Source: Hoplostethus atlanticus
Lineage: Eukaryota > Chordata > Actinopteri > Trachichthyiformes > Trachichthyidae
Assembly: GCA_034670405.1 (NCBI GenBank)
Contig: JAXDDX010000055.1
Span: forward strand, 434,001 to 498,000
DNA length: 64,000 nt
Reading direction: 5' to 3'
In this document: positions 63,200 through 64,000 of the stretch, piece after piece
Position numbering within the stretch: position 1 is the stretch's first letter
How the letters are laid out: every line of letters begins with the position of its first letter
Program-made: the position numbers and the translations under genes
The notes under the pieces: model-generated
Told to the model about the DNA's origin: nothing
What the model saw: only the letters and a program-made list of their open reading frames with translations
Databases searched by the model: none

Positions 63200-63865
63200 C
63201 ATATGCAGGGGTAGATCAAGGTGCAGACCACTGGTTTACTAGAACCAATCCTGAGCATCAGAATATCACAAGTCGAAAATTCCTCAGCAGGCACAAGACA
63301 CGTTTTAACCAAGTCTCTGTCATAACAAGTCCAATTTCTGAGAAACAAAAAAGTAATTCAAGATGTGTGCCTTGTTTGACAGAGATCTCGCCTTGACGAG
63401 GAGCATATGGACAGGAGTATCTTGTTGCAAAGAATCTGAGGAGCCAGGTGAGATGTTATTAGAATTCACACGGTTTACTACAGCAGAGCTTTTCTGCTAA
63501 CAGGGATAGCTAAGTATAATCATTCAAGAATTTAGAAAAAGACTTGACACCAAGGCCCTGAATCTTTGTACCCCTGCTGTTCTGAAAGCATCTTTCCGCA
63601 TCCAGAAAGCATCAAGTCATCAATAAAATCAATTCCGACTGCAACAATAGTTCTGGAGCCAATGATGGAGGGAGAAGAGGTGACTAGTGCTCTGAGCCTA
63701 GTGCATGAGTTGGGATGAGGTTAGACAAAATGCAGGACCTACCAAGGCTCTGGACAGTTTCAACCAAAACCTCTTTGTGTAGACTCTCAGATTGTCTGAG
63801 CATGATGGTATTAGTGCCTACATAATTTATAACAGTGTGCGCACTTGGATATAAATCAATTATAG
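63200..63865 (-). mobile_element. L2-type LINE remnant: esterase and endonuclease parts
   Basis: On the minus strand, YVGTNTIMLRQSESLHKEV near 63760-63810 matches the VGTNDI..RQSE.LK pattern of the SGNH-esterase-like domain found in ORF1 of fish L2/CR1-group LINEs. Near 63575-63610, AFWMRKDAFRTAGVQR corresponds to its FW.R...FR.DG.HP end. The catalytic Asp-x-x-His is changed to Ala-x-x-Gln. Further along, EIGLVMTETWLKR near 63310-63345 matches the TETWL start of the ORF2 endonuclease. The order agrees with a LINE on the minus strand; the frames are broken. Confidence 0.72.
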
Positions 63866-63869
63866 CTGG

Positions 63870-64000
63870 AATTTAATCAAACAAACTGCATCAGATCCAT
63901 AATATCAGAGGTGATTTTCAATAAAAGGCCAATATCGGCCTCATATATCAACACACCCATATATCGGTCTAACCCGAGGAGTATCACACAACTGGCAACA
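63870..64000 (+). repeat. TATCGG-type repeat fragment, runs off window
   Basis: AAACTGCATCAGATCCATAA, TATCAGAGGTG, CCAATATCGGCCTCATATAT and CATATATCGGTCTAACCC show the same family as fragments near 7285 and 39640. This copy has the clearest TATCGGCC words and joins the two sets of fragments into one family. Confidence 0.55.

Overview
The window is vertebrate nuclear DNA, almost certainly from a teleost fish. It has widely spaced exons with GT-AG splice sites and long introns. It is rich in microsatellites and carries fish-type repeats: tRNA-derived SINEs, L2-type LINEs, a PIF/Harbinger-type element and several MITEs. There is no operon structure, CRISPR array, rRNA or prokaryotic signal.

The only host gene I can support is a plus-strand orthologue of ZMAT4 (zinc finger matrin-type 4). 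Four coding exons are present: 2806-2962, 14125-14346, 21782-21878 and a 28-nt terminal exon at 34251-34278. Together they encode 167 residues plus a stop. They carry three C-x2-C-x12-H-x5-H zinc fingers, which correspond to fingers 2-4 of the mammalian protein. The N-terminal part, with the first finger, must lie upstream of base 1. Splice phases agree across all junctions (1, 1, 2). Introns are about 11.2, 7.4 and 12.4 kb.

Region by region: 1-2805 is the end of an upstream intron, with a MITE-like repeat just before the first exon. 2963-14124 is an intron holding a palindromic CACATGTG-rich MITE (8066-8361), a TTAA-flanked element (12800-13102) and a SINE. 14347-21781 is an intron with a second SINE and two more copies of the first MITE family. 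21879-34250 is the largest intron, mostly unique sequence. About 34.3-34.7 kb is the probable 3'UTR. From there to 64000 I see no host exon.

The downstream region is a graveyard of mobile elements: two opposed L2 LINE remnants (43.3-45.3 kb), a 715-bp Harbinger-like element with TTA target duplications (45.9-46.6 kb), a minus-strand LINE with an unusual zinc-finger N-terminus (51.2-53.0 kb), another L2 piece at 58.5 kb, a tandem duplication at 61.4-62.4 kb, and an L2 esterase/endonuclease remnant at 63.2-63.9 kb. A mutated tRNA-Lys-like sequence lies at 56.5 kb.

I found no convincing new molecular system. The most useful observations are the exon structure and altered tail of the gene, several precisely bounded elements, and recurring repeat families that link distant parts of the window.
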